From Caldimonas mangrovi (GTDB lineage: Bacteria; Pseudomonadota; Gammaproteobacteria; Burkholderiales; Burkholderiaceae_C): a DNA stretch of 64,000 bases. The stretch is from NCBI RefSeq assembly GCF_023721835.1, contig NZ_JAMKFE010000004.1, positions 62,001 through 126,000 of the forward strand. Reading direction: 5' to 3'. The position numbers and the translations under genes are program-made. This document shows, in pieces, positions 63,717-64,000 of this stretch. Each line of letters begins with the position of its first letter. The first letter of the stretch is position 1. The notes beneath the pieces were generated by a model. It searched no databases. It was not told the origin of the DNA and saw nothing but the letters and a program-made list of their open reading frames with translations.

Positions 63717-64000
63717 TCAGGTCTGCGCCAGGAAGCCCTGCAACTGCATGACGTCGACCGGCTTCACCATGTGGGCATCGAAGCCGGCGGCCAGCGCCCG
63801 TTCGATGTCCTGCGGCTGCCCGTAGCCTGACAGCGCCACCAGCCGCGTGCTGCGACCTGCAGCACGCAGGCGCTGCGCCACCTCGTAGCCGTTGAGACCG
63901 GGCAGACCGATGTCAATCAATGCGAGATCGGGTGATGCGTCCATCACCCTCTGCAGGCCGGTTGCGCCGTCGCTGGCGATCGTGACGCGATGCCCCGCCA
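63717..64000 (-). CDS. Receiver domain, 5' end outside window (C-terminus of a regulator or hybrid kinase)
   Basis: The visible 94 codons read GHRVTIASDGATGLQRVMDA, PDLALIDIGLPGLNGYEV (phospho-Asp in LALIDIG), STRLVALSGYG and AHMVKPVDVMQLQGFL to a stop at 63717. This is the last three quarters of a receiver domain. The frame stays open to the window edge, so the gene begins further right. A receiver at the C-terminus is typical of a hybrid kinase. Confidence 0.88.
   Translation of the reverse strand, partial: AGHRVTIASDGATGLQRVMDASPDLALIDIGLPGLNGYEVAQRLRAAGRSTRLVALSGYGQPQDIERALAAGFDAHMVKPVDVMQLQGFLAQT

Overview
The window is high-GC DNA with long ORFs on both strands, almost no intergenic space and frequent ATGA-type stop/start overlaps. 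Flagellar hook-filament genes, a separate HldA-type heptose kinase, MsbA, class I fructose-bisphosphatase, PepN and RF2 with its programmed frameshift together suggest a motile Gram-negative betaproteobacterium, most likely Burkholderiales. This placement comes from gene content only; no database was searched. I see no phage, insertion sequence or CRISPR array.

Layout. Positions 1-5040 (+) hold the end of flgJ, then flgK, flgL and an EAL-like/HDOD regulator. Positions 5281-19797 are a dense signalling block: a many-PAS HisKA_2 kinase followed by a hairpin-rich gap and an ANTAR-type response regulator; a membrane PAS kinase on the other strand; and a three-gene run of a hybrid kinase ending in an HPt domain, a REC-PAS-GGDEF-EAL protein and a GGDEF cyclase, which reads as a phosphorelay feeding cyclic di-GMP turnover. 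Positions 19799-21425 hold a homologue of the Anabaena sensory rhodopsin transducer, a small unknown gene and a methyltransferase. tRNA-Ser(TGA), a tRNA-Ser-like half gene with hairpins, apaH, a CorC/HlyC-type membrane protein and modBC (no modA) follow. Positions 25917-31463 are a second signalling operon: a CHASE3-HAMP-GAF kinase with three receivers, a CheR-type methyltransferase and a REC-kinase.

Positions 31548-38502 (minus) are mostly housekeeping: a small secreted protein, tRNA-Thr(CGT) with a terminator, fbp, pepN, a frameshifted small gene, prfB and an alpha/beta hydrolase. Positions 38590-49995 (minus) are one long, tightly packed envelope-glycan operon running from msbA and hldA through glycosyltransferases, a UDP-glucuronate-epimerase-like enzyme, two sialyltransferase-like proteins and a pyruvyltransferase-like protein.

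Positions 50076-64000 hold a GNAT acetyltransferase, an acyl-CoA ligase carrying an in-frame palindromic insertion, a DUF2975/XRE/TonB-like cassette with a perfect palindromic operator candidate, an aldo-keto reductase (Tas type), a YbaK-type deacylase, an NtrC-type regulator, a multi-PAS hybrid kinase, and an envelope/stress module (GlsB-type, YqjD/ElaB-type and YqjE-type proteins plus a membrane-anchored lipocalin fusion). An acidic unknown protein and a receiver domain cut by the window end close the region.

The best candidates for something new are the interrupted tRNA-Ser half gene with two hairpins, the hairpin array between the HisKA_2 kinase and the ANTAR regulator, the coding palindromic insertion in the acyl-CoA ligase, the rhodopsin-transducer homologue without a rhodopsin, and the lipocalin fusion in a yqjDE-like operon.
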